Positions 8,409 through 17,001 of a DNA stretch of 64,000 nt are shown here, one piece after another. Positions within the stretch are counted from its first letter, which is position 1. Every line of letters begins with the position of its first letter. A model generated the notes under the pieces. It saw nothing but the letters and a program-made list of their open reading frames with translations. It did not search any database and had not been told where the DNA came from. Source of the stretch: CAWCUZ01 sp963798795. GTDB lineage: Bacteria > Acidobacteriota > Vicinamibacteria > Vicinamibacterales > SCN-69-37. The DNA is taken from the NCBI GenBank assembly GCA_963798795.1, contig CAWCUZ010000007.1, positions 124,001 to 188,000 on the forward strand, written 5' to 3'. A program made the translations under genes and the position numbers.

Positions 8409-9419
8409 CTACGGGTGGATGTCGTCGAACAGGAATCGTCCGTGCCGCATGATCGGCTCCTCGTCCACCCAGACGTCGAACCGCGTGCCGACGACGTCGA
8501 TGTGCGTGGACGAGGTCCAGGGCGCGCCGGTGTGCGCGCCGTAGGGGTGGCCGAACGCGATGTGCACGCCCGGGAGCTTCTCGTCCTGGAGGATTTCGCC
8601 GATGACGCCGGTGAGCTCCACGTTCGTGCCGATCGCGAACTCGCCGACGCGGTCGCTGTTCTCGTCCGTGTGCGTATAGCGCCAGAAGTCGTCCTGGAGC
8701 GCCCTGTTGTCCGACGCCGCGTCGACGAGCCGGTTCTTCTCGATGCGCAGCGTGAGCGGCGTCGCTTCGAGCGTGCCGTAGCGGTCACACAGCCAGTCGC
8801 CGACGACGCCGTCGACGACCACCGTGCCGTTGACCTCGCCGGGCGCGGTAAACACCTCGCCGCCCGGCAGATTGCCCCACTTCTCGGGCGAAATCAGGCC
8901 GCTCGTCTTGATCCAGCGATAGCCCGGCTCGATGGCCGCCGTGAAATCGCTGCCCGCCGGCGTGGTCGCGCGGATCGTCCCGGCGCGCCGCACGCGCTCG
9001 AGCACCTTGGTGCTGATGCGGTCGACGACGTGGTAGTCGGCGCGCATGCCCTCGAGCATGATGCGGCGGTTGATGTTGACCATGTGCGCGTGGCGCATCC
9101 GCCGGCGGTTCACGATGTCGATCATTTGCATACGCGACGCCAGCTCGTTCGGCTGGGCGTGCACGGCAAGGATGCTGACCTGGCTGCGCTCCATGGCGCC
9201 CGCGATCGACGCCGGCAGCGCGGTCAGCGGCCGCGGCGCGAGATCCTCGAGGACGAAGCACTCGAACGGTGCGCCGACTTCGCGAATCTCGTCGACGAGG
9301 GCGTCGGCGATCTCGCGGCACGCGTGGTCGGTCATGACGGCGACGTGCTCGTGCGGCCGGATCGCCAGGCACGTGCGCACGGCATTGCGCGCGCCCGGCT
9401 TCAGTTCAGGATCGGTCAC
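8409..9419 (-). CDS. M29-like (thermophilic aminopeptidase T family) metallopeptidase
   Basis: The protein has 336 residues with a GTG start at 9419. The C-terminal half shows the metal-ligand region of the M29 family: GTNVELTG, then GEILQDEKLPGVHIAFGHPYG and SSTHIDVV, providing Glu, Glu, His, His and Asp ligands. The N-terminal half has the family's nucleotide-like alpha/beta fold (VRTCLAIRPHEHVAVMTD). M29 enzymes are co-catalytic metal aminopeptidases. Its place between two ATP-grasp proteins suggests it acts on, or trims, a peptide-like product of the cluster; that is inference. It starts 59 bases after the ATP-grasp gene. Confidence 0.8.
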   Translation of the reverse strand: MTDPELKPGARNAVRTCLAIRPHEHVAVMTDHACREIADALVDEIREVGAPFECFVLEDLAPRPLTALPASIAGAMERSQVSILAVHAQPNELASRMQMIDIVNRRRMRHAHMVNINRRIMLEGMRADYHVVDRISTKVLERVRRAGTIRATTPAGSDFTAAIEPGYRWIKTSGLISPEKWGNLPGGEVFTAPGEVNGTVVVDGVVGDWLCDRYGTLEATPLTLRIEKNRLVDAASDNRALQDDFWRYTHTDENSDRVGEFAIGTNVELTGVIGEILQDEKLPGVHIAFGHPYGAHTGAPWTSSTHIDVVGTRFDVWVDEEPIMRHGRFLFDDIHP

Positions 9420-9478
9420 AAGGCGATCATGATATCCGGTCGCCGGCAGGCCGTACCTGACTCAGGGCGGACAGGCCA

Positions 9479-10411
9479 CTAGCGGCCGCGAAGCAGCGTG
9501 TCCCAGCGGTAGGCCTGCGGGCGGGTCGGCTCGAGGGCGCGGGCCACCACGAACTCGGCCATCCGGTCGACGAGCCAGCGGAAGTTGTCCTCGCCCACGG
9601 AGCCCACCTCGGCGTCGGGCGCCGGGTTCATGAAGTCGATGGCGTACGGCACGCCGTCCTCCACCGCGAACTCGACCGTGTTCAGGTCGTAGCCGAGCGC
9701 GCGACACAGCGTGATCGCGTCGCGCTCGACGCGTGTGAGCAGCGCCGGCGGATACGCGGGCGGCTCGCGCAGGTAGCGCTCGTGGAACGGGCGCCGCGGA
9801 TCGTACGGCATGATCTGCACGTGCTGCTGTCCGACGACGTAGCAGCGGAAGTATTCGGTGAAGTGTACGGCGCGCTGCAGCGTCATGCACCGGTCGCCCG
9901 TCTGGTCGTAGGCGGCGAAGAACGCCTCCGGCGACTCGACCTGAGAGACGCCCTTCCCGCCGTCGCCATCGAACGGCTTCAGACACGCGGGGAATCCGAC
10001 GTAGGCGAACACCGCATCCCAGTCGAGCGGGTACTGCAGGTTGCGCATCGAGGTGTCGGTCGTGTTCGGCGGATGGTGCTTGTGCGGAAGGAGGACCGTC
10101 GGCGGAATGGCCACGCCGAGCCGGGTCGCCAGCGCGTCGTTGAAGAAGTTGTCGTCGGCGCTCCACCAGAACGGATCGTTGACGACCGTCGCGCCGGCCA
10201 GCACCTGGTTCTTGAGCCAGCCGCGGTAGAACGGAATCTCGTGCGAGATCCGATCGACGACCACCCGATAACTCGGCGCCGCGTCCATCCGCACCGCCCC
10301 GACCGACACGAACTCCGCCTGGACGCCGGGCATCTGGAGCTGGTTGACGCGTTCGACCAGCGCCGGCGGAAACGTTTCCTCCATCCCGAACAGGACCCCG
10401 ATGCGATGCAT
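9479..10411 (-). CDS. RimK-like ATP-grasp ligase
   Basis: The protein has 310 residues. The pre-ATP-grasp N-terminal domain starts MHRIGVLFGMEETFP. The ATP-grasp core shows FPACLKPFDGDGGKGV (nucleotide-binding Lys and Gly loop), CMTLQRAVHFTEYFRCYVV, and the magnesium-binding strand NTVEFAVEDGVPYAIDFMNP with Glu, Asp and Asn in the right order. Such enzymes join a carboxylate to an amine through an acyl-phosphate. The substrate is unknown. It starts 17 bases downstream of the esterase gene, with the aminopeptidase and second ATP-grasp gene following. Confidence 0.82.
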   Translation of the reverse strand: MHRIGVLFGMEETFPPALVERVNQLQMPGVQAEFVSVGAVRMDAAPSYRVVVDRISHEIPFYRGWLKNQVLAGATVVNDPFWWSADDNFFNDALATRLGVAIPPTVLLPHKHHPPNTTDTSMRNLQYPLDWDAVFAYVGFPACLKPFDGDGGKGVSQVESPEAFFAAYDQTGDRCMTLQRAVHFTEYFRCYVVGQQHVQIMPYDPRRPFHERYLREPPAYPPALLTRVERDAITLCRALGYDLNTVEFAVEDGVPYAIDFMNPAPDAEVGSVGEDNFRWLVDRMAEFVVARALEPTRPQAYRWDTLLRGR

Positions 10412-10428
10412 CGCAGCACTCTACAGGA

Positions 10429-11172
10429 TCAGGGCACGTAGGCCCTGGCCATCTTGAGCCACTCCGGCCAGTCGTGCTCCGAGCCCCCGCCCCACACGTG
10501 CAGACTGACCGGCACGCCCTTGGCGGCGAGCAGCGCGGCGGCTTCTTCCGTGGCCTGGCGGCAGATGTCGTGCTCGCCGGTCACGAGCACCCACTTGTTG
10601 CGGCGGAAGCGCTCCAGATACCACGGGTCGTCGAGCTTCGGCAGGAAGTGCGGCGGGCAGAGCAGGTAGACGTCATCGTCGTAATAGCTGCCGAGGAAGC
10701 GCCTGATGTCGAACGCCCCGCCCATCGTCACGCACGACGTGAAGCGGTCGGGATGACGCAGCGCCATCGTGAAGGCATGGTACGCGCCGAAGCTGCAGCC
10801 CGTGACCCCCGCCGTCGTCTCGCCGGTGACGAGCCGCACGTAGGGCATGATGTCGAACATCAGGTCGTGCTCGTATTTCAGATACCGTTCGACCCGCGCC
10901 CGCGGCGGTGCGTCGGTCCAGTAGAACGTTTCGGTGTCGATCGTGCTGATGCAGAAGAGCTGCAGGGCGCCCGCCTCGATCTTGTCGGCGAGCGCCGCCA
11001 CCATGCCCCGATCCTCGTACTCGTAGAAGCTGCCCATCGAGGTCGGAAACACGAGCATCGGCCGGCCGGCGTGACCGAAGTGCAGCATCTCCAGGTCACG
11101 CTGCAGGGCGGAAGCTGTCCAGCGGTGATATTGACGACGCATGCGGCCGGGGAGGGATGCGGTCCGGGGCAT
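10429..11172 (-). CDS. Esterase-like alpha/beta-hydrolase (putative esterase D family)
   Basis: The protein has 247 residues from the ATG at 11172, chosen because AAGGG lies 8 bases upstream. ATGs at 11199 and 11142 are alternatives, the latter giving the family-like start M-R-R-Q-Y-H-R-W. The nucleophile elbow is GCSFGAYHA, with the general His in GGSEHDW and a probable acid in TGEHD. The opening 'GRPMLVFPTSMGSFYEYEDRGM' is typical of a conserved clade of small esterases. First gene of the esterase / ATP-grasp / M29 / ATP-grasp operon. It could release or transfer an ester-linked product. Substrate unknown. Confidence 0.82.
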   Translation of the reverse strand: MPRTASLPGRMRRQYHRWTASALQRDLEMLHFGHAGRPMLVFPTSMGSFYEYEDRGMVAALADKIEAGALQLFCISTIDTETFYWTDAPPRARVERYLKYEHDLMFDIMPYVRLVTGETTAGVTGCSFGAYHAFTMALRHPDRFTSCVTMGGAFDIRRFLGSYYDDDVYLLCPPHFLPKLDDPWYLERFRRNKWVLVTGEHDICRQATEEAAALLAAKGVPVSLHVWGGGSEHDWPEWLKMARAYVP

Positions 11173-11293
11173 TGTATACGCCCTTCGGTCCGGCTGCATC
11201 CGGTCGGCGATAGATTGTCGGCCGCCCCCCGCCGCCGGAATCTCGCCTGCGGCGAATCCCGCATCGACGAGATCACGCCCACGCGCCGATCAT

Positions 11294-11390
11294 TTCGGCC
11301 TTCGGCCTTCGGCCTTCGGCCTTCTGCCTTCGGCCTTCTGTCTTCTGTCTTCTGTCTTCTGTCTTCAGTCTTCAGTCTTCAGTCTTCAGT
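11294..11390. repeat. Evolving heptanucleotide tandem repeat
   Basis: About 14 head-to-tail 7-base units that change in blocks: TTCGGCC (4 copies, then TTCTGCC and TTCGGCC), TTCTGTC (4 copies), TTCAGTC (3 and a partial). The last unit contains the stop codon of the amidohydrolase at 11386. The preceding 11173-11293 shows no gene, only the upstream region of the esterase. Confidence 0.9.
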
Positions 11391-12855
11391 ACGATCCTCC
11401 CCCCCGCCTCCCCGTCGTGTTGGCCGCCGGCTGAACGGTGATGTCCACAGGACGGCCATCGACGAAGACGTGCCGGATGCGCGTGCCGCTGGCGAACAGG
11501 TCGCCGTCAGTGACGACCATATTGGCGATCTTGCCCTTTTCAATCGTGCCCAGACGGTCGGCGGCGCCGGCGATTTCAGCCGCCCCCACCGTGAGCGCGC
11601 GGAGGGCCGCGTCGGCGGGCAGGCCGCCGTCGTGCACCATCCGCCCCACATTGCGGACGAAGTCGCCGGGGTTCTGCAGACCCTCGCTCGTGAACGCGAA
11701 CGCGATCCCGGCCTTCTGAAGCGCCGCCGGCGCTTCGGGCAGGTGCTGCTGCAGTTCGGCGACCCGCTGCGACCCGCCGCCCCGCCCGCCACCGCCACCG
11801 CCACCGCCGCCCCGCCCGCCACCGCCGCCGCCCGCCTGCAGGCTGGCCGAGAAGATCACGCGCGCGTTGGCCTTGCGCAGGTCGTCGGCCACCGCCGGCG
11901 CTTCGGCGCCGCCGACGATGATGGGCGAGAGCTTGAATTCGCCGGCCATCGCGAGCGCGCGCAGGATCTCGCGCTCGCTGCCTGCGTCGAACGCCACCGG
12001 CATCGTGCCGGCGAGGGCCGGCGCCAGCGCGTCCAGCTCCGGCTCGAACGCCGGCCGCGGCGCCGCGGGGTTCCTCGACGCCCAGGCGCGCGCCTGCTGC
12101 TGCCACTGCGCATCGTCGAACGTCTGGCGGACGAAGGCGATGGCGCCGAGCAGCGTGCCGGGATACGCGCCGCCGCCGCGGCTGCCGAACGCGATGTGTT
12201 CCGCCACGTTCGCGCGCACCACCACGAGCCCGCGTCGATCCCCGGCCACGGTGCTGATCTCGTCGAGCTCGGGCGGCGCCATCACGTCGATGAGCGCGCT
12301 CTGCCCGCGAAAGATGCCGTCGGGCGGCACTGCCAGGACGGACGTGATGCCCGCCGCCGCGAGCCGCTGCATCTGATCGCCTTCGTAGCGGACGTGCTCC
12401 GCGGCTTCGAAATCGGGATGCAGAATGCTGTCGCGCCGCTCGCGCTCCAGGTCCGCCCGGCTCGGCGTGGACCCGCCGCCCCCGCGTCCGCCACGGCCGA
12501 ACGCCGCATTGCCGCCGCCACCGCGAGCCGGCGTCGCGGCCGCGCTCGCTTCCTCGATCGGCTCGACGGCCCCGGTGTTGGCCATGTCGATCAGGCCGGG
12601 ATACACGGTCAGCCCGTGGCCGTCGATCTTCACCGCGCCGTCAGGCACCGTCACGCCCGGACCGACGTCGGCGATGATGCCGTCGCGCAGCACGACGGTC
12701 GCCTGTTCCATTGGCGCGCCCGCGCCGGTGACGACGCGCGCGTTGGTGATGGCGTAGATCGGCGTGAGTGCGTCGGCGGCGCCCACCGGCGACCAGGCCA
12801 ACGCGGCCACGAGGGCCGCCGCGGCATAGACCAGAGAGACTCGTTTCGTCGGCAT
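11386..12855 (-). CDS. Exported amidohydrolase-fold protein lacking the HxH metal motif
   Basis: The protein has 489 residues with a signal peptide (A-L-V-A-A-L-A-W-S-P-V-G-A-A-D). It resembles imidazolonepropionase/dihydroorotase-like amidohydrolases: an N-terminal beta-sandwich 'ITNARVVTGAGAPMEQATVVLRDG', then YPGLIDMANTGA where the family has D-x-H-x-H, and a C-terminal 'GTIEKGKIANMVVTDGDLF'. The metal-binding histidine pair is replaced, so canonical catalysis is doubtful. Two Gly-rich inserts are present (GGGGNAAFGRGGRGGGG near 115; a long G/R run near 330). It follows the larger amidohydrolase by 8 bases with GGAGG before the ATG, so they probably form a complex or work in sequence. Confidence 0.85.
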   Translation of the reverse strand: MPTKRVSLVYAAAALVAALAWSPVGAADALTPIYAITNARVVTGAGAPMEQATVVLRDGIIADVGPGVTVPDGAVKIDGHGLTVYPGLIDMANTGAVEPIEEASAAATPARGGGGNAAFGRGGRGGGGSTPSRADLERERRDSILHPDFEAAEHVRYEGDQMQRLAAAGITSVLAVPPDGIFRGQSALIDVMAPPELDEISTVAGDRRGLVVVRANVAEHIAFGSRGGGAYPGTLLGAIAFVRQTFDDAQWQQQARAWASRNPAAPRPAFEPELDALAPALAGTMPVAFDAGSEREILRALAMAGEFKLSPIIVGGAEAPAVADDLRKANARVIFSASLQAGGGGGGRGGGGGGGGGRGGGSQRVAELQQHLPEAPAALQKAGIAFAFTSEGLQNPGDFVRNVGRMVHDGGLPADAALRALTVGAAEIAGAADRLGTIEKGKIANMVVTDGDLFASGTRIRHVFVDGRPVDITVQPAANTTGRRGGGSY

Positions 12856-12863
12856 GGGTCCTC

Positions 12864-15473
12864 CTACTGCCGCGCCAGGTAGCGCTTGTAGAGCTCGGTT
12901 TGCCTGCTGTCGAGCGGGACGTCGCGCCCCGCGATCACCACGTGCTGGATCTGCGACCGGATCTGCAGCGGGTCGCCCTTCACCACCACGAGGTTCGCCA
13001 GTTTGCCCGTCTCGATGCTGCCCACGACGCCGTCGACGCCCAGGATCTTCGCCGCGTCGAGCGTGAGCGCCCGGATGGCGGCGTCGTGGTCGAGCCCCCA
13101 GCCCACGGCGCGCGCCGCCTGGAACGGCACGTTCCGCGAGAACTGGTAATCACCGCTCGAGAAGGCGAACGTCACGCCGGCCTTCGCCAGCACGCCGGGC
13201 GTCTGGTACGGGTAGGCGTGGAAGTCGTCCTCGCGCGACGGCAGCGTCAGCACGTCCGACAGAATCACGGGCACGTGATGCTGGCCGAGATAGGCGGCCG
13301 CGCGCTGCGCGTCGGCGTTCGTCTGCAGCACGATGCGCACGTGGTTCTTCTCGGCCCACTGCACCGCTTCGCGGATGGCCGCTTCGCCGTTGGCCGAGAC
13401 GAACATCGCCTGGCGTCCGTCGATGACTGGCAGGAACGGCTCGAGCCGTGGATCGACCGGCCGGTTCGGTCCCATGGCGGCGTAGGCGTGCGCGTGGGCG
13501 AGCAGCGTGTCGAGCTCCTCGAGCCGATCCGCCGCCGCACCGCCCGCGCCGCCGCCGCGTCCACCTCCGCCGCCGCCCCGGCCTCCACCGCCGCCGGGAT
13601 ACGACATCTCGATGCCCGCCGACCGGCGCAGCGTGGCTTCCTCCCACGTCCAGCCGTCGAGGTCCATGATCGGGAGCTGCCCGTCCAGGAACGTCCCGCC
13701 GGGGCGGACCGCAATCGTCGTGATGCCCTCGACGCGCGTGACGGGAATCGCCACGCTGTCGGCCTTGTAGGCCTCGCGCGTCCGCAGCATCTGTCCGAAC
13801 GCCAGAATCTCGCTGGTGTCGTCGTAGTTGCGCACGCCCGGCTCGTTCAGGCCGATGTTCGTGCCGGCGTCGATGATGCCCGGCACCACGTTCGCGCCGC
13901 CCGCGTCGACGACTTTCGCACCGGACGGCACCGGCACGCTGGCGCCCACCGCCTGGATGCGATTGCCCTTGATGACGATGGTGCCCTTCTCGATGACCGG
14001 ACCCGACACCGTGACGATGCGTGCGTTGGTGATCGCCCAGGTCGGACCGTTGGTGTTCGTCGTGACCTGCAGCGGCTCGTTGGGTGTGGCGGGCGCCGTG
14101 TTCGCCGCCTGCTGCGGGGCCATCCCGTCGGCGGTGGCCGAGGGGCCGCCGCCGCGCTGACCCTGCGCCGGCGCGATCGCGTTCGTGCGCTCCTCGTCCT
14201 TGATGCGGTCGTAGTAGACCGTGCCGTCGATGTAGCTGCGCTCGACGATGGCGGTGCTGTCGAGCGGGTGGTGGTTCCAGACGACGAGGTCGGCGTCCTT
14301 GCCGACTTCGATCGAGCCGACCCGATTGTCGATCTTCAGTTGCTCCGCCGGGTTGATGGTGACCAGCGCGAGCGCTTCGTCATCGGTCAGCCCGCCGTAG
14401 CGCACCGCCTTGGCCGCTTCCATGTTCAGCCGCCGCGCCTGTTCCGCATCGTCGGAGTTGATCGAGACGTTCACGCCCTTGCGCGTCATGAGGGCGGCGT
14501 TGTACGGGATGGCGTCGGCCGCCTCCATCTTGTAGCCCCACCAGTCGGAGAACGTCGAGGCGCCGGCGCCGTGCGCCGCGATTTCCTTGGCGACCTTGTA
14601 GCCCTCCAGCACGTGCTGGAACGTGGCGACCTTGAAGCCCATCTCGTCGGCGAGGCGGATGAGCATCAGGATTTCGTCCGCACGATAGCTGTGCGCGTGC
14701 ACGAGCCGCTTGCCCTCGAGCACCTCGACCAGCGGATCGAGCTGGAGGTCGCGCTTCGGCGGCAGCACGTCCCGGCCGGCGGCCTTGGCCTTGTCGTAGT
14801 CCTGCCATTCTTTTTGATACGCCTTCGCGCGGACGAACGCGTCCCGGATCGTGTACTCCACGCCCTGGCGCGTCGTCGGGAACCGCACCGGCGGCGTGCG
14901 CTGCTGGCCGCGCTTCTGCGTCACGTTCTCGCCGAGCGCGAACTTGATGCCCGGCAGCGCGCCCTGGAAGATCAGATCGTTCGGCCGATCCACACCCCAG
15001 CGCAGCTTGATCACGACCGTCTGGCCGCCGATCGAATTGGCGCTCCCGTGCAGGATGTTGGCCGACGTCGTGCCGCCCGCCAGGTCGCGGTAGATGTTGA
15101 TGTCGGTCGGATCGAGGACGTCGATCATGTTCACCATCGAGCTGACCGACGTCGTGCCTTCGTTGATCGCGTCGTTCGCGATGTGCGAGTGACAGTCGAT
15201 GATGCCGGGCGAGAGGAACTTGCCCGAGGCGTCGTAAATGTCTGCGCCGGCCGGGATCGACACGTTCGTGCCGACCGCCGCGATCTTGCCGTCACGGATG
15301 AGCACGGTGCCGTTGGCGATCGTGCCCTTCGTCACGGTCAGAATCGTGGCGTTACGGATCGCGGCGACGGCCGCCGGCGCCTGGCCGCTGAGCTGAACGC
15401 TCGAGGCCGGCAGGGCGACGGCCGCCAGGACCAGGAGCAGCAGCCCGGCCGGGCGGATGTATCGGCGTATCAC
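12864..15473 (-). CDS. Exported double-domain amidohydrolase
   Basis: The protein has 869 residues with a signal peptide, a GTG start and GGAGG 6 bases upstream. Two amidohydrolase-type modules are fused. The first (about 38-430) has a complete metal motif in SPGIIDCHSH, HAHSYRADE and a late 'KGVNVSINSDDAEQ'. The second (about 475-860) has VPGIIDAGTNIG instead of D-x-H-x-H, and a long G/R-rich insert near 620. Both end with the family's 'GSIE.GK.A.LVV..G.PL' segment. The active half is predicted to hydrolyse a cyclic amide or peptide-like substrate in the periplasm. First gene of the pair. Confidence 0.88.
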   Translation of the reverse strand: MIRRYIRPAGLLLLVLAAVALPASSVQLSGQAPAAVAAIRNATILTVTKGTIANGTVLIRDGKIAAVGTNVSIPAGADIYDASGKFLSPGIIDCHSHIANDAINEGTTSVSSMVNMIDVLDPTDINIYRDLAGGTTSANILHGSANSIGGQTVVIKLRWGVDRPNDLIFQGALPGIKFALGENVTQKRGQQRTPPVRFPTTRQGVEYTIRDAFVRAKAYQKEWQDYDKAKAAGRDVLPPKRDLQLDPLVEVLEGKRLVHAHSYRADEILMLIRLADEMGFKVATFQHVLEGYKVAKEIAAHGAGASTFSDWWGYKMEAADAIPYNAALMTRKGVNVSINSDDAEQARRLNMEAAKAVRYGGLTDDEALALVTINPAEQLKIDNRVGSIEVGKDADLVVWNHHPLDSTAIVERSYIDGTVYYDRIKDEERTNAIAPAQGQRGGGPSATADGMAPQQAANTAPATPNEPLQVTTNTNGPTWAITNARIVTVSGPVIEKGTIVIKGNRIQAVGASVPVPSGAKVVDAGGANVVPGIIDAGTNIGLNEPGVRNYDDTSEILAFGQMLRTREAYKADSVAIPVTRVEGITTIAVRPGGTFLDGQLPIMDLDGWTWEEATLRRSAGIEMSYPGGGGGRGGGGGGRGGGAGGAAADRLEELDTLLAHAHAYAAMGPNRPVDPRLEPFLPVIDGRQAMFVSANGEAAIREAVQWAEKNHVRIVLQTNADAQRAAAYLGQHHVPVILSDVLTLPSREDDFHAYPYQTPGVLAKAGVTFAFSSGDYQFSRNVPFQAARAVGWGLDHDAAIRALTLDAAKILGVDGVVGSIETGKLANLVVVKGDPLQIRSQIQHVVIAGRDVPLDSRQTELYKRYLARQ

Positions 15474-15570
15474 GGAGTCCTCCGGAGGGAAAAACGGGGT
15501 TACAAGCTGTGCACTTTACCGTACAGAGCGAGGTACGACCAATCGTCGGCGACCGACAGGTCACGAAGCT

Positions 15571-16000
15571 GCCGCGTCCCAACCCGGCATCGGGCTGCCC
15601 TGAACCTGGTCAGGCCTGGCCACCATGAAGGACATGAAGGCGGTGGGAATGGTGCCGGCTGGCGCGGGCGGCGGGAAGGGCGCCGATCGGCAGGAATGAA
15701 ACCCCGCGCGCTCCTGAACGGGTCTCATTCCTGCCGATCGGCGCCCTTCTCGCCCCGCGGCCATGGGACGCGGCCGCGGGCGTGGCCCGCTGGCCGCGCC
15801 AGCCGGGCGGTCCGTGCGATTCTGGACGATCCGTCCGGTCAGACCACGCGTACTTCCGCTCTTCTTCATCGTGAACCACGCCCTGGACAAGCGCGGTTGG
15901 TGACGGGTTGTGCACAGGGCCCCCACCTTCCTGGCCCTTCGTGATCTTCGTGTTGAGCCCGGGTTGGACAAGCGCCCCTGGTGCCAGGTTGGGACGCGGC
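15571..16000. repeat. Composite palindromic element in a 530-base gene-free region
   Basis: Between 15474 and 16004 I see no gene. Outer arms at 15571-15589 and 15982-16000 match as inverted repeats at 18 of 19 bases. Inside, a perfect 25-base inverted repeat (15675-15699 with 15725-15749, 25-base spacer) extends with a few more pairs to 15671/15753. Segments 'CACCATGAAGGACATGAAGG' and 'CTTCGTGATCTTCGTGTTG' are further loosely inverted copies. The element ends 4 bases from the argF stop. It looks like a MITE- or REP-type non-coding element; no transposase is present. Confidence 0.7.
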
Positions 16001-16004
16001 GGGC

Positions 16005-17001
16005 TCAGCCCATCAGCAGCGCGAGCAGCGCCTTCTGCGTGTGCAGCCGGTTCTCGGCCTGGTCAAAGACCAGCGACGCGGGTGAGTCGATCACCTCGTC
16101 GGTGACTTCGTGGCCCCGGTGCGCGGGGAGGCAGTGCATGAAGGCGGCGCCCGGCCCGGCCGCGTCCATGAGCGCCGCGTTCACCTGGTACGGCTGGAAC
16201 ACGCGCTCGCGGGCCGAGGTTTCTTCCTCCTGGCCCATCGACGTCCACGCGTCGGTGTAGACGGCGTCGGCGCCTGCGACCGCCCGCCTCGGGTCGCGCA
16301 TCAGCGTGACCGTGGCGCCATCCACCGCCACGGCTTCGGCTTCGCCCACGATCGTGGCCGGCAGTTCGAACCCGCGCGGTGAGGCCACGCGCACGTGCAT
16401 GCCGAGCATCACGGCCGCGTGCGCCAGCGAGGCAGCCACGTTGTTGCCGTCGCCGACGAACGTCAGCGTCCGGCCGGCGAGTTCACCGAAGTACTCGCGC
16501 ATCGTCAGCAGGTCGGCCAGCGCCTGGCAGGGATGCTGTTCGTCGGTCAGCGCGTTGACGACCCGCAGCTTCGGAGCGGCCTTGGCGAACCGGGACAGGC
16601 GCGCCTGCGCGAACGTCCGCACGACGGCGCCGGCGACCCAGCGCTCGAGGTTGCGCGCCACGTCCTCGATCGTCTCGCGGCTCCCGAGCGCGACGCTCGC
16701 GTCAGGTTCGATGAGCTCGCCGCCCAGCTCGCGGACGGCAATGGCGAAGGTGGAGCGCGTCCGGAGCGACGGCTTTTCGAAGAGCAGGGCGACGTGCTTG
16801 CCGGCGAGCGGTTTCCCTGACGCCCGGCCGCTCGCGCGCGCGGCCTTGCAGATCCGCGGCCGTGTCGAGCACGCGTGTCAGGTCCTCCGGCGTCAGGTCG
16901 AGCACCGACAGGTAGTCCTTCGACGACAGCGGCTGCCGCCGCCGCGCCGCCGCCCGCAGCGGGTAGACCCGCGCGCCCTTGTCCGACAACTCCGCTCTCA
17001 T
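16005..17001 (-). CDS. argF: Ornithine carbamoyltransferase (frameshifted)
   Basis: Transfers carbamoyl from carbamoyl phosphate to ornithine, giving citrulline. The carbamoyl-phosphate motif SLRTRST, the ornithine-side HPCQALADLLT and the C-terminal HCLPAHRG are all present. The N-terminus (SSKDYLSVLDLTPEDL) is in one frame and the rest, from SGKPLAGKHVALLFEKP, in another; one indel near 16850 separates them. The start taken is the ATG at 17001, overlapping the argJ stop (ATGA). This leaves an odd ~27-residue leader before SSKDYL, so the true start or a further indel near 16940 is possible. Last gene of the leftward arginine operon. Confidence 0.85.

Noticed and set aside
7179..9482. 767-residue open frame on the plus strand
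   Set aside because: Shadow of the M29-like and ATP-grasp-like genes; typical high-G+C antisense composition.
11294..11390. CRISPR-like array
   Set aside because: Units are 7 bases, contiguous and without spacers; there are no cas genes.
12768..15944. 1058-residue open frame on the plus strand
   Set aside because: It is the opposite-strand shadow of the amidohydrolase pair: Arg/Val/His-rich, no domains, while the minus strand has signal peptides, ribosome-binding sites and family motifs.
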